64,000 nt of DNA from Pelagibius sp050043265 (GCA_050043265.1 JBHJIR010000002.1:25908-89907); one strand, 5' to 3'; shown: positions 41,411 through 49,019, numbered from the stretch's first letter. The notes: generated by a model from the letters alone, not told the origin. Translations and numbers: made by a program.

Positions 41411-41980
41411 CTACGCCGGCAGGGTCCCGTCGCCGGCGCCCAACGGGCGCTGCATGTAGACCGAATCGACCCAGCGGCCGTGCTTGAAGCCGACCGAATG
41501 CAGCACCCCGACCTCGCGGAAGCCGTGGCGCGCATGCAGGCGAATCGAGCCGGCGTTGGCGCTGTCGCCGATCACCGCGATCATCTGGCGGTAACCGAGG
41601 CCCTCGCTGCGGGCGATCAGTTCGCCCAGCAGGGCCGAGCCGATGCCCTTGCCGCCCTTGCCCGGCAGCACGTAGACCGAATCTTCCAGGGTGAAGCGGT
41701 AGGCGGGCCTTGCCCGGTAGCTGCTGGCGTAAGCATAGCCCAGGACGGCGCCGCTGCCGGGGCGATCCTCCGCCACCAGATAAGGCAGGCCGCGGTCGGT
41801 GATGTCGGTCAGGCGCCGCTTCATCTCCGACTGGTCGGGCGGGTCCTCCTCGAAGGAGGCGATGCCGTGCAGTACGTGGTGCGCATAGATCGCCTGGATG
41901 GTGGGGACATCGGCGATCTCGGCGGGCCGCAGGGTCAGGCCGGCGACCTCGCGCGGCGCCTCGCCGATCACGTTACTCAT
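41411..41980 (-). CDS. GNAT acetyltransferase, phosphinothricin/methionine-sulfone N-acetyltransferase type
   Basis: 189 residues. The fold begins LTLRPAEIADVPTIQAIYAHHVLHGIASFEEDPP, characteristic of PAT/MddA-like enzymes; acetyl-CoA loop is VLPGKGGKGIGSALLGELI, and NAGSIRLHARHGFREVGVLHSVGFKHGRWVDSVYMQRPL completes the motif set. Typical activity is N-acetylation of amino-acid analogues such as methionine sulfone or phosphinothricin. Ten bp after the N-formylglutamate amidohydrolase stop, so the two are likely co-transcribed. Confidence 0.88.
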   Translation of the reverse strand: MSNVIGEAPREVAGLTLRPAEIADVPTIQAIYAHHVLHGIASFEEDPPDQSEMKRRLTDITDRGLPYLVAEDRPGSGAVLGYAYASSYRARPAYRFTLEDSVYVLPGKGGKGIGSALLGELIARSEGLGYRQMIAVIGDSANAGSIRLHARHGFREVGVLHSVGFKHGRWVDSVYMQRPLGAGDGTLPA

Positions 41981-41990
41981 TTCACATTAC

Positions 41991-42890
41991 TCACTGCTTT
42001 TTTCCGTTCAGCTCTGCCGGGTCGAGTGCCCCCAGCGCGGCCACCACGTCGCGCATGTCGCGGGCCAGGGCCTGCAGCGCCGGGCGCCGCTCGATCCGGG
42101 ATTCGTCCATGTAGATGCGGCGGTTGATTTCGATCTGCAGGCAGTGGACGCGCGCGCCCGGCTTGCCGTAGTGGCGGGTCACGAAGCCGCCGGCATAGGG
42201 CGTATTGCGGACCACCGTGTAATCCTTGGCGCTGATCGCCTGCTCGACGGTCTGGGCCACGATCGGCGCGCAGGTGGTGCCGTGGCAGTCGCCCAGCACG
42301 AAGGCGGCACCCGCCGCGCCACCAAGGGGGGCGCCCCGGGTCGGGCGGCTGTTGGAGGGCATCGAGTGGCAGTCGATCAGGATGCAGTAGCCGAAACGCT
42401 CCTTGGTGCTCTCGACCAGACTGCGCAGTGCCTCATGGTAGGGCCAGTAATAGCTGCGGATGCGCTCCAGGCCTTCTTCCAGGCTCAGCTTTTGGCGGTA
42501 GATGTTGGCGCCGGTGGCGACCACCCGGGCAATGGTGCCCAGGCCGGCGGCGACCCGCGGCGACGAGGTGTTGGCATAGGGCGGCAGGCGGTCGCTGAAC
42601 ACGGCGGGGTCGAGTTCGTAGGGCTCGCGGTTGGGGTCCACGAAGGCGCGCGGGAAGAGGGCATGCAGCAGCGGCGCCCCCATCTCCGGCGCGCAGCCGA
42701 AGATCTCGTGGACGAAGCTGTCCTCCGAACGTCTGAGGCTGATCGGATCGAGGCGGGAGGCGGCGAGGAAATCCGCCGGGTAGTCGCTGCCACTATGCGG
42801 CGAGGCAAAGACCAGGGGCAGGGTCTGCCGCTCCGGTTCGATGATCTGGTGAGGCTTCTGGGCCTGGGCGCTCGGCGCGATCGCGTCCAT
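41991..42890 (-). CDS. N-formylglutamate amidohydrolase
   Basis: 299 residues of the FGase family, which hydrolyses N-formyl-L-glutamate, the last step of one histidine-degradation route. Motifs: LVFASPHSGSDYP with a metal-binding His, RAFVDPNREPYELDP, ILIDCHSMPS and VVRNTPYAGGFVTRHYGKPG, then CLQIEINRRIYMDE. No other hut genes are in the window, so the physiological substrate is uncertain. First gene of a two-gene minus-strand unit with the acetyltransferase. Confidence 0.9.
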   Translation of the reverse strand: MDAIAPSAQAQKPHQIIEPERQTLPLVFASPHSGSDYPADFLAASRLDPISLRRSEDSFVHEIFGCAPEMGAPLLHALFPRAFVDPNREPYELDPAVFSDRLPPYANTSSPRVAAGLGTIARVVATGANIYRQKLSLEEGLERIRSYYWPYHEALRSLVESTKERFGYCILIDCHSMPSNSRPTRGAPLGGAAGAAFVLGDCHGTTCAPIVAQTVEQAISAKDYTVVRNTPYAGGFVTRHYGKPGARVHCLQIEINRRIYMDESRIERRPALQALARDMRDVVAALGALDPAELNGKKQ

Positions 42891-43252
42891 ATCTCTACGG
42901 GCTTGTTTCCGATACAGTTCTAGGGCAAAGGCGGGGGCCTGTCATGCGCGATTCGCCCCCGTTGCCTGCCGCCGCCGCCCTCGGCGCCGGGGCTTGCGAC
43001 GGCGGTTCTGCCTTCTGCCCCTTCGTGGTGCCCGGGCGCCTGCTTGGGTATTAAGGTCTACTTGGGGCTTTGCCGGTAGTCTATACTGGCGCCGCTGCGG
43101 AACGAACCGCGGCGGTCCTGCGGGGACCCGGGGGGGTCGCCGACACGATGCTTAACAACCCCTGCACCCCCTCGCGTCCATTGCGCGGAAACGAAAGCGG
43201 ATCAAAGGCTTGAGAGCAGGGGCCGGAGAACAAGAGGCCGATCAAAGGGGTC
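42891..43252. promoter_or_regulatory. Intergenic region upstream of cpdR
   Basis: A TATACT -10-like hexamer lies at 43082-43087; the -35 (TACTTG at 43059-43064) is poor. Overlapping it is TTAA-N7-TTGG (43051-43065), half of the alphaproteobacterial CtrA box TTAA-N7-TTAA. No gene seen. Confidence 0.35.
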
Positions 43253-43612
43253 ATGGCGCAAATCCTTCTTGCTGAAGACGATGCCTCGATGCGGGAATTC
43301 CTGGCCAAGGCACTGCGCAATGCCGGCCACCATGTGGTGGCGGTGGGCGACGGGCTGGATGCCATGGAATCGCTGGACGGCTTCCATGCCGATCTGTTGC
43401 TGGCCGACGTGGTGATGCCCGGCCTGGACGGGATCGAACTGGCGCGCCGGGCGGCCAAGCTGCAGCCGGGGCTGAAGGTCATGTTCATCACCGGCTTTGC
43501 CGCCGTGGCCCTGAAAAACCGCGACCAGACGCCCCAGGGGGCCCGCATTCTCTCCAAACCCTTCCACCTGCGTCATCTGGTGGAAGAGGTTGATTCCATC
43601 TTGACGGCCTGA
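43253..43612 (+). CDS. cpdR: CpdR-type single-domain response regulator (cell-cycle)
   Basis: 119-residue stand-alone receiver. Acidic pocket in LLAEDDASMREFLAKALRNAGHHVV, phospho-acceptor Asp52 (LLLADVVMPGLDG), Thr80 region VMFITGFAAVAL and Lys102 in ILSKPFHLRHLV. In Caulobacter, unphosphorylated CpdR primes ClpXP to degrade PdeA, McpA and, through further adaptors, CtrA; CckA-ChpT controls its phosphorylation. The sequence closely fits the CpdR consensus. Monocistronic; a degenerate CtrA half-site lies upstream. Confidence 0.92.
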   Translation: MAQILLAEDDASMREFLAKALRNAGHHVVAVGDGLDAMESLDGFHADLLLADVVMPGLDGIELARRAAKLQPGLKVMFITGFAAVALKNRDQTPQGARILSKPFHLRHLVEEVDSILTA

Positions 43613-43673
43613 GGCTCCCGAGGGCCCATTTCGGCGCCTTTCCGGGCCGGTGCATTTCCCGCTGCGGGAAGTC

Positions 43674-43702
43674 TTGAAAAAGCCGGGGGATAGTGGTACT
43701 TC
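43674..43702 (+). promoter_or_regulatory. Possible tRNA-Val promoter
   Basis: TTGAAA at 43674-43679 and TACTTC at 43697-43702 with a 17-bp spacer. The transcript would carry a leader of about 90 nt with two hairpins (near 43743-43762 and 43774-43797) before the tRNA. No gene is seen in 43613-43799 apart from this. Confidence 0.4.
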
Positions 43703-43799
43703 GCCTGCTCTCCGGCGGCTCCGCCGGAAAACGTCGGTCCGTGACGCCTGCCGCAGGGCGTCCTCAGGCCCCTCCAGGGCTGAGGCAGGACCGCAGTGA

Positions 43800-43874
43800 G
43801 GGCGTATAGCTCAGCGGGAGAGCGCCTCGTTGACATCGAGGAGGTCCCTGGTTCAATCCCAGGTACGCCCACCA
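43800..43874 (+). tRNA. tRNA-Val (anticodon GAC)
   Basis: Acceptor GGGCGTA (43800-43806) pairs with TACGCCC (43864-43870), followed by ACCA with the encoded CCA. D-arm AGCTCAGCGGGAGAGC, anticodon stem CCTCG/CGAGG with loop TTGACAT giving anticodon GAC, T-arm CCTGG TTCAATC CCAGG. Reads GUC and GUU codons. It marks the left edge of the polysaccharide cluster. Confidence 0.95.
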
Positions 43875-43992
43875 TTCCTCTCTGCCAAATCAACTTCAGT
43901 TCGGCTTGGCGACGGCCGGGTACGCTCCTAGCTTATGCATGTTCCCGAAACGGGGTTTTGCAGTAGAGTCAGTAAATGGGGGTTAAAGTATC

Positions 43993-45222
43993 GTGGCATG
44001 CCAGCGGGTCGCTATTCTCGGAAGTCATGCTCATTACCTGGTAAACTTCCGCGGCGCTCTGATGCAGGCGATGCGGGCCCAGGGGCACGAGGTTTTCGCC
44101 TTGGCCCCGAATTTCGATGCGGGAACGCGCGCCGAACTGGCGGCCATGGGTGTCCGGCCCGGCGACATCTCCTTGTCCCGCACGGGGCTCAATCCTGTTT
44201 GGGACGTTCGAGACGTCATCGGTCTGTACGCGCAGCTGCGCCGCGTGAGCCCGGACGTCATTTTCGCCTTCACCATCAAACCGGTGATCTACGGCATTCT
44301 CGCGGCCGCCATGGCGCGGGTGCCCCGGCGTTTTGCGCTGATAACGGGGCTGGGATACGTTTTTTCCGAGGGCGGATCGCTTCGGGACCGGATAGTCCGC
44401 GCCATGGCGCACCGATTTTACCGGGTCGCGCTACGCAGAAGCGAAGCGATTTTCATGCAGAACCCCGACGATGCCGATGAGTTCGTCGCCCGCCGCATCG
44501 CCCCCCGCGACAAGATCGTTCCGGTCAACGGCAGCGGCATCGAGCTCGCGGCCTGGCCGCTGATGGATTAGCCCGGGCCGCCGGTGACTTTTGCGCTGGC
44601 TGCGCGGCTTATCGGGGAAAAAGGCGTGCGCGAATACGTGGCGGCGGCGCGGCAGGTCAAGGCCAGGCACCCCGACGTCCGCTTCCTGCTGCTCGGCGGG
44701 CTCGATTCCAACCCTTCGGCCATCGGGAAAACGGAGGTGGCGTCCTGGGTGGCCGATGGCGTTGTGGAATGGCCGGGTCACGTGGATATGCGCCCCTGGT
44801 TGGCGAAAACCAGCGTTTTTGTGCTTCCTTCGTATCGCGAGGGTCTTCCGCGAAGCACCCAGGAAGCCATGGTCGCCGGCCGGCCCGTGATTTCCACGGA
44901 TGTGCCCGGCTGTCGGGAAACCGTTGTTGCCGGTGAGAATGGCTTCCTTGTTCCCCCGCGCGACGTCGATTCCCTTGCCGCTGCGATGTTGTATTTTGTC
45001 GATAATCCGCAGCAGGTTGCCGTGATGGGGCGTAACAGCCGCCGGCTTGCCGAGCAGCGTTTCGATGTGCGGGCGATCAATGAGAAAATGCTGTCGGTTA
45101 TGGGTCTTGATGGAACCGCATCGCCGGAGCAGGCGGACGGATCCCGGGCGCCGCGGAGTCAGCAAGCGGCGCCTCGCGAAGAGGATGACGGGGGCGGCGC
45201 CCGCGAACAGCCGTTGACGTAA
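43993..45222 (+). pseudogene. Family 4 glycosyltransferase interrupted by one in-frame amber codon
   Basis: A 410-codon frame with TAG at 44569-44571 (codon 193). The first part is the GT4 acceptor domain (VAILGSHAHYLVNFRGALMQAMRAQGHEV, FTIKPVIYGILAAAMARVPRRFALITGLGYVF); right after the stop the donor domain continues in the same frame: VTFALAARLIGEKGVREYVAAARQV, FLLLGGLDSNP, VFVLPSYREGLPRSTQEAMVAGRPVISTDVPGCRETV. The E-x7-E pattern is kept. The amber codon lies in the hinge between the domains. Either a recent nonsense mutation, a base error or two separately made halves (a GTG at 44582 could restart). First gene of the cluster; GTG start. Confidence 0.85.
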
Positions 45223-45309
45223 GTGGCCCATTCGATGTTTGCCTCCCGCTGGAACGGGAAGTACATCATGGAGCGCAGATTCAACGAGGCCTTTTCCGAG
45301 ATATAATCC

Positions 45310-46584
45310 TTGGCCCATAGCGATCGACAGTCCGAGCGACGCGCGGCGGAGCCGGCGACCACCGCGCGCCGCCTTTATCGCTTCCTGACGCGGCCGCGGG
45401 TTGTCGCCGCCGTCTACATCCTCGTCCTCTGCGCCGGTTTCCTGCTGGAGACCCGCGCCCACCGCAACTTGCTCTATCTCCTCGGCGTGCCGCTCTTTCT
45501 CCTGTTGTCTGCCGGTTTCGACTGGCGCTGGCTCAGGGATTCGCTGATCGCGCAGCTCACGCTGGCCTACCTGGGCTATTTCCTGCTGTCCGCCTTGTGG
45601 AGCGACGGTCCGTCCTGGTCGGATTGGGCCGATCTCCTGCGATTAAGCTTTCTGGTTTTGCTGTTCCTCGCCACCACCCTGCAACTGGGGGTCCGCGACC
45701 CTGCGTTCCCGGGCCATCTCTTCCTTTCGTACGCGCTGACCGCCGGACTCAGCCTCGTGGCGGCCTTCGGCGCCGCCGCTGTCGGGCTGCTCCCCTTCGG
45801 CGCCGCCGCTGTCGGGGTGCTTCCCTTCGGCCCGCGCTTCACGGGATTCGGTCTCGCCTCTCACCCCATCATCGGCGCCACGCTTTATGGCGTGGCGCTG
45901 CTGCTGAGCGCTTTCGTCCTGCTGCCGCGCGCGAAAACGTGGTACGCGCGTCTCGTCTGGCTGGCGGTCATCGTGCTGTGCGCGGCCTTCATGCTTGTCT
46001 CGGGCAGCCGCGGTCCGCTCATCGCCCTCGCCGCGGCGCTGGTCGTCGGGTTCGCGATCGCGGGCCGGCGCGCGGCTGTCCTCGTGCTGGCACTGGCGGT
46101 CGGCGGCATCGCCATCGGCGCGCTGTTCGACTTCTACCCGATTGTGATTCTCTACGAGCGCGCGGAAAGCGGCCACTTTGAGATTTGGCAGCAGGTGCTG
46201 GCCGCCATTGCGGAGCGTCCCTGGTTCGGCTACGGCAGCCTGGTGGAAATCTATTTCGATGGGGGGTACGGGCCCACTCGATCGCCGCACAACCTGCCGC
46301 TGGCCAACCAGCTCTATGGGGGACTGCCCGCCACCATCCTGCTCGCAGGCCTGCTGCTGGCGGCCACCCTGCAGGGCTGGCGGTCGGCGCGGGCGGGCGC
46401 GCCGGTCTGCCTCGTCCTGCTGGTTTTCGGCCTGGTGGCCTCGCTCTTCGATACCCGCAGCCTGGTCCAGAGCCTGGGCCGCGAATGGATCGCCGTGTGG
46501 TTGCCGATCGCCCTGCTGGCGGCCCAGGAGGTCCAGGCGCGGGCGGCGCCCCTTTCTTCACCCGCCGACGGCCCTCGCGCGTAA
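45310..46584 (+). CDS. O-antigen ligase/polymerase family membrane protein
   Basis: 424 residues with about ten predicted TM segments. The Wzy/WaaL-type features are the LVSGSRGPLIALAAALVVGF segment and the large periplasmic loop with WQQVLAAIAERPWFGYGSLVEIYFD and SPHNLPLANQLYGGLPATILLAG. Since the cluster also encodes an ABC exporter (no polymerase needed in that route), WaaL-like ligase is the better guess. The start must be after an in-frame TAA at 45304; TTG 45310 is the only good choice before TM1. A 30-bp tandem duplication lies inside a TM segment (separate entry). Confidence 0.8.
   Translation: MAHSDRQSERRAAEPATTARRLYRFLTRPRVVAAVYILVLCAGFLLETRAHRNLLYLLGVPLFLLLSAGFDWRWLRDSLIAQLTLAYLGYFLLSALWSDGPSWSDWADLLRLSFLVLLFLATTLQLGVRDPAFPGHLFLSYALTAGLSLVAAFGAAAVGLLPFGAAAVGVLPFGPRFTGFGLASHPIIGATLYGVALLLSAFVLLPRAKTWYARLVWLAVIVLCAAFMLVSGSRGPLIALAAALVVGFAIAGRRAAVLVLALAVGGIAIGALFDFYPIVILYERAESGHFEIWQQVLAAIAERPWFGYGSLVEIYFDGGYGPTRSPHNLPLANQLYGGLPATILLAGLLLAATLQGWRSARAGAPVCLVLLVFGLVASLFDTRSLVQSLGREWIAVWLPIALLAAQEVQARAAPLSSPADGPRA
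45769..45828 (+). repeat. 30-bp tandem duplication inside the O-antigen ligase gene
   Basis: Units 45769-45798 and 45799-45828 differ at two positions. They encode GAAAVGLLPF and GAAAVGVLPF in a hydrophobic segment, so each copy changes membrane-segment length by ten residues without changing the frame. Confidence 0.9.
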
Positions 46585-46684
46585 CGCGATTGGCGAGGTG
46601 CGGCCGCCCGGCTTCCGCCGTGAAATCTGGGAAAATCGGCGTAATTCCGCTGGATTAGCCCCCGATAAACCGGGCGATTTGACA

Positions 46685-46721
46685 TTCACGGCGTGAACAC
46701 GGTATATGTTCACGCCGTGAA
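46685..46721. promoter_or_regulatory. 37-bp double palindrome upstream of the winged-helix regulator
   Basis: Perfect 15-bp inverted repeat (46685-46699 with 46707-46721) separated by CGGTATA. Each arm contains its own palindrome: TTCACGGCGTGAA (46685-46697) and TTCACGCCGTGAA (46709-46721), with centres 24 bp apart. This looks like two adjacent dimer sites flanking a TATA-like -10. It lies 58 bp before the regulator start, so autoregulation is likely. Confidence 0.75.
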
Positions 46722-46778
46722 TTTTACCCTGGGAACGGCGACAGCGGGCCGCCTCTTGGCGGTGGACGGGGCGGGAAA

Positions 46779-47447
46779 ATGGCCAATTCCGACATCTCGG
46801 ACGAGCAGCAGCAGACCGCGGCGCGCATTACGCTGGGCATGCTCAATGCCGTCGAGAGCGACCGCGACGTCACCCAGCGCCGCATCGCCGCCGAACTCGG
46901 CATCGCCGTCGGCCTGGTCAACGCTTACCTCAAGCGCTGCGTCAACAAGGGGCTGATCAAGGTCCAGCAGGTGCCGAAGCGGCGCTATGCCTACTACCTG
47001 ACCCCCAAGGGCTTTGCCGAGAAATCGCGCCTTACCGCCAGCTATCTGCTCTATTCCTTCGATTTCTTCCGACAGGCGCGTGCCTCCTGCGAAGAAGCGC
47101 TGGGCGTGGCGGCGTCCAGAGACTGGAAATCGCTGATCCTGATCGGGCGCAGCGACATGGCGGAGATCGCGCTGGTCTGCGCGTTGCACCATCCTGTGCG
47201 CATTGTGGCGCTGGTTGATGCCGATGCCGATGCCGATGGCCGGGAAGGGACCTTTGCGTCCCTGCCGGTGGTCTCGAAAGTCGGCGCGGTGTCCGAGTCC
47301 TTCGACGGCGCGCTGATCACCGACATTGTGGCGACCCAGGCGGCCCACGACATGGCGGTGGCCGAGCTCGGTGCCGCACGGGTACTGGTGCCGGATCTTC
47401 TCGCCCAGGCCATTGCCGCGCCGAACAAGGACGGCGGCAGGACATGA
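46779..47447 (+). CDS. Winged-helix transcriptional regulator with Rossmann-like C-terminal domain
   Basis: 222 residues. Residues 10-75 form a winged helix like the MarR-type EPS-associated regulators (TLGMLNAVESDRDVTQRRIAAELGIAVGLVNAYLKRCVNKGLIKV, wing VPKRRYAYYLTPKGFAEKSRL). Unlike the short family members, it continues with an alpha/beta domain: SLILIGRSDMAEIALVCALHHPVRIVALVDADAD, FASLPVVSKVGAV, FDGALITDIV. This resembles the PglD-type nucleotide-sugar-binding N-domain or a Rex-like Rossmann fold, so it may sense a sugar nucleotide or cofactor. The NusG-like gene overlaps its stop (ATGA). It probably controls the polysaccharide cluster. Confidence 0.85.
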   Translation: MANSDISDEQQQTAARITLGMLNAVESDRDVTQRRIAAELGIAVGLVNAYLKRCVNKGLIKVQQVPKRRYAYYLTPKGFAEKSRLTASYLLYSFDFFRQARASCEEALGVAASRDWKSLILIGRSDMAEIALVCALHHPVRIVALVDADADADGREGTFASLPVVSKVGAVSESFDGALITDIVATQAAHDMAVAELGAARVLVPDLLAQAIAAPNKDGGRT

Positions 47448-47959
47448 CAGGGGACGGCGAAATCCGCTGGTACGCGGTCCAGACCAAGCCCGGTCAGGAA
47501 AACAAGGCCGCCTTCAACCTGCGCCGTCAGGGCTACGGGGTCTACCTGCCGAAATATGCCCGCCTGCGCCGCCACGCCCGCAAGACGGAAAGGGTCGCGC
47601 GCCCGCTTTTTTCCGGTTATCTCTTCGTCGGTCTTGAATTTCGTCACCAGGGCTGGCACGCCATCAATTCGACACTGGGTGTCGCGCGTCTGGTTGCCGC
47701 GGCTGATGCGCCCGTCGCGGTGCCCGAGGCGGTGATCGAGGGGCTGCGCGCGCGCGAGGGCGAGGACTGCTGCATCCGTCTCGAGCCGCAGCGCCAGCTG
47801 AAGAACGGCGACAAGGTGCGCATCACGGAGGGCGCGTTCGAGAGCTTCCTCGGGCTGTACCAGGGCTTGAGCGCAGGTGAACGAGCGCTCGTCCTTATCG
47901 ACTTTCTAGGGCGCAAGGTGCGCGCCTTGATCGACCCGGAGACCCTGGCCGCCACGTGA
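47444..47959 (+). CDS. NusG-family operon-specific antiterminator (RfaH-like)
   Basis: 171 residues. The NGN domain starts RWYAVQTKPGQENKAAFNLRRQGYGVYLPKYARL and continues RVARPLFSGYLFVGLEFRHQGWHAINSTLGVARLV; the KOW region is LKNGDKVRITEGAFESFLGLYQGL. It is a NusG paralogue rather than NusG itself: it lies in a polysaccharide cluster, not near secE or ribosomal genes. Such proteins join RNA polymerase at an ops site and suppress pausing and Rho termination in long surface-glycan operons. An ops-like sequence occurs 68 bp downstream. Confidence 0.9.
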   Translation: MTGDGEIRWYAVQTKPGQENKAAFNLRRQGYGVYLPKYARLRRHARKTERVARPLFSGYLFVGLEFRHQGWHAINSTLGVARLVAAADAPVAVPEAVIEGLRAREGEDCCIRLEPQRQLKNGDKVRITEGAFESFLGLYQGLSAGERALVLIDFLGRKVRALIDPETLAAT

Positions 47960-48026
47960 GTCGCGTGGCGCCGGTCGCCGGACTGGAACGCATCGCTTCG
48001 GGAGACGATCCGCTGTCACCCGGAGT

Positions 48027-48037
48027 GCGGTAGCGTG
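48027..48037 (+). promoter_or_regulatory. ops/JUMPstart-like element
   Basis: GCGGTAGCGTG matches the core of the enterobacterial ops element (GGCGGTAGCGTG as I recall it) at all but the first base. A further GCTGT at 48012-48016 has the same spacing from the core as the GCTGT of the JUMPstart consensus. It is on the coding strand, 43 bp before the wbpB-like start and downstream of the RfaH-like gene. Confidence 0.65.
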
Positions 48038-48080
48038 GGCATAACGACAGAAGTATGTGGAGAGGAAGGGCCCTTACCCC

Positions 48081-49019
48081 GTGACCAATTTTGCACTCAT
48101 CGGTGCTGCCGGCTATGTCGCGCCCCGTCATATGAAGGCCATGCGCGCTGTCGGCGGGATTCTGAAGGCGGCGGTCGACCCCAACGATTCCGTCGGCATC
48201 ATCGACAGCCATTTTCCCGATGCCCACTTCTTCACCGAGTTCGAGCGCTTCGATCGCCATATCGACAAGCTGCATCGCAGCGGCGGGCGCATCGACTACG
48301 TCAGCATCTGTTCGCCCAACTACCTGCACGACGCCCATGTGCGCTTTGCCCTGCGCTCGGACAGCGATGCCATCTGCGAGAAGCCACTGGTGCTCAATCC
48401 GTGGAACCTCGACGGCCTCGCCGAGATTGAGGCAAGTACCGGGCGCCGCATCAACACCATCCTGCAACTGCGTCTTCATCCCGCGATCATCGCACTCAAG
48501 CAGAAGGTCGAGATGTCCGATCGCCGCCACACGGTGGATCTCTCCTATGTCACCTCGCGCGGGCGCTGGTACCACCAGTCCTGGAAGGGCGACGACAAGA
48601 AATCGGGCGGCGTCGGCACCAATATCGGGGTGCATTTCTTCGATATGCTGAGCTTCGTTTTCGGTGCCGTCACGGATAGCGCGCTGCATCTCAGAAACGA
48701 CCGCCAGATGGCCGGCTCCATGCAGTGCGAGAAGGCCGATATCCGCTGGTTCCTCTCCGTCGACCGCGCCGATCTGCCCGCGGGGCTTGCCGATGGGCAG
48801 TCGACCTACCGCGCGGTCACCGTCGACGGCGAGAACGTGGAGTTCTCCGCCGGCTTCACCGACCTTCACACGGCGAGCTATCAGGGGGTCCTCGCCGGCA
48901 ATGGCTTCGGGCTCGACGACGTACGCCCGTCGATCGAAATCGTGTCGGCCATGCGCAGGGCCACTATCGAACCGGGTCGCGGGGAACAGCACCCGATGGC
49001 CCGGCAGGCCGGCGTGTGA
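48081..49019 (+). CDS. wbpB: UDP-N-acetyl-2-amino-2-deoxyglucuronate dehydrogenase (WbpB/WlbA), Gfo/Idh/MocA family
   Basis: 312 residues from GTG 48081, chosen because AGAGGAAGGG precedes it and the family start FALIGAAGYVAPRHMKAM follows. Motifs: DPNDSVGIIDSHFPDAHFFTEFERFDRH, YVSICSPNYLHDAHVRFALR, CEKPLVLNPWNLDGL, YVTSRGRWYHQSWKGDDKKSGGVGTNIGVHFFDML and FSAGFTDLHTASYQGVLAG. It oxidises C3 of UDP-GlcNAcA, the first step toward UDP-GlcNAc3NAcA, followed by WbpE and WbpD encoded next. The UDP-GlcNAc 6-dehydrogenase (WbpA) is not in the window. Confidence 0.92.
   Translation: MTNFALIGAAGYVAPRHMKAMRAVGGILKAAVDPNDSVGIIDSHFPDAHFFTEFERFDRHIDKLHRSGGRIDYVSICSPNYLHDAHVRFALRSDSDAICEKPLVLNPWNLDGLAEIEASTGRRINTILQLRLHPAIIALKQKVEMSDRRHTVDLSYVTSRGRWYHQSWKGDDKKSGGVGTNIGVHFFDMLSFVFGAVTDSALHLRNDRQMAGSMQCEKADIRWFLSVDRADLPAGLADGQSTYRAVTVDGENVEFSAGFTDLHTASYQGVLAGNGFGLDDVRPSIEIVSAMRRATIEPGRGEQHPMARQAGV

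Noticed and set aside
43573..43893. Minus-strand open frame with GVPGIEPGTSSMSTRRSPAELYA
   Set aside because: This is the well-known false translation of a tRNA-Val gene; it lies exactly over the tRNA at 43800-43874.
22291..44571. Recoding of TAG (for example as pyrrolysine)
   Set aside because: TAG ends several intact genes here (11934-11936, 21275-21277, 31973-31975, 53083-53085, 60929-60931), so it works as a normal stop.
45223..45306. 27-codon frame between the broken glycosyltransferase and the O-antigen ligase
   Set aside because: Too short, no ribosome-binding site, no similarity; it only happens to share the frame of both neighbours.
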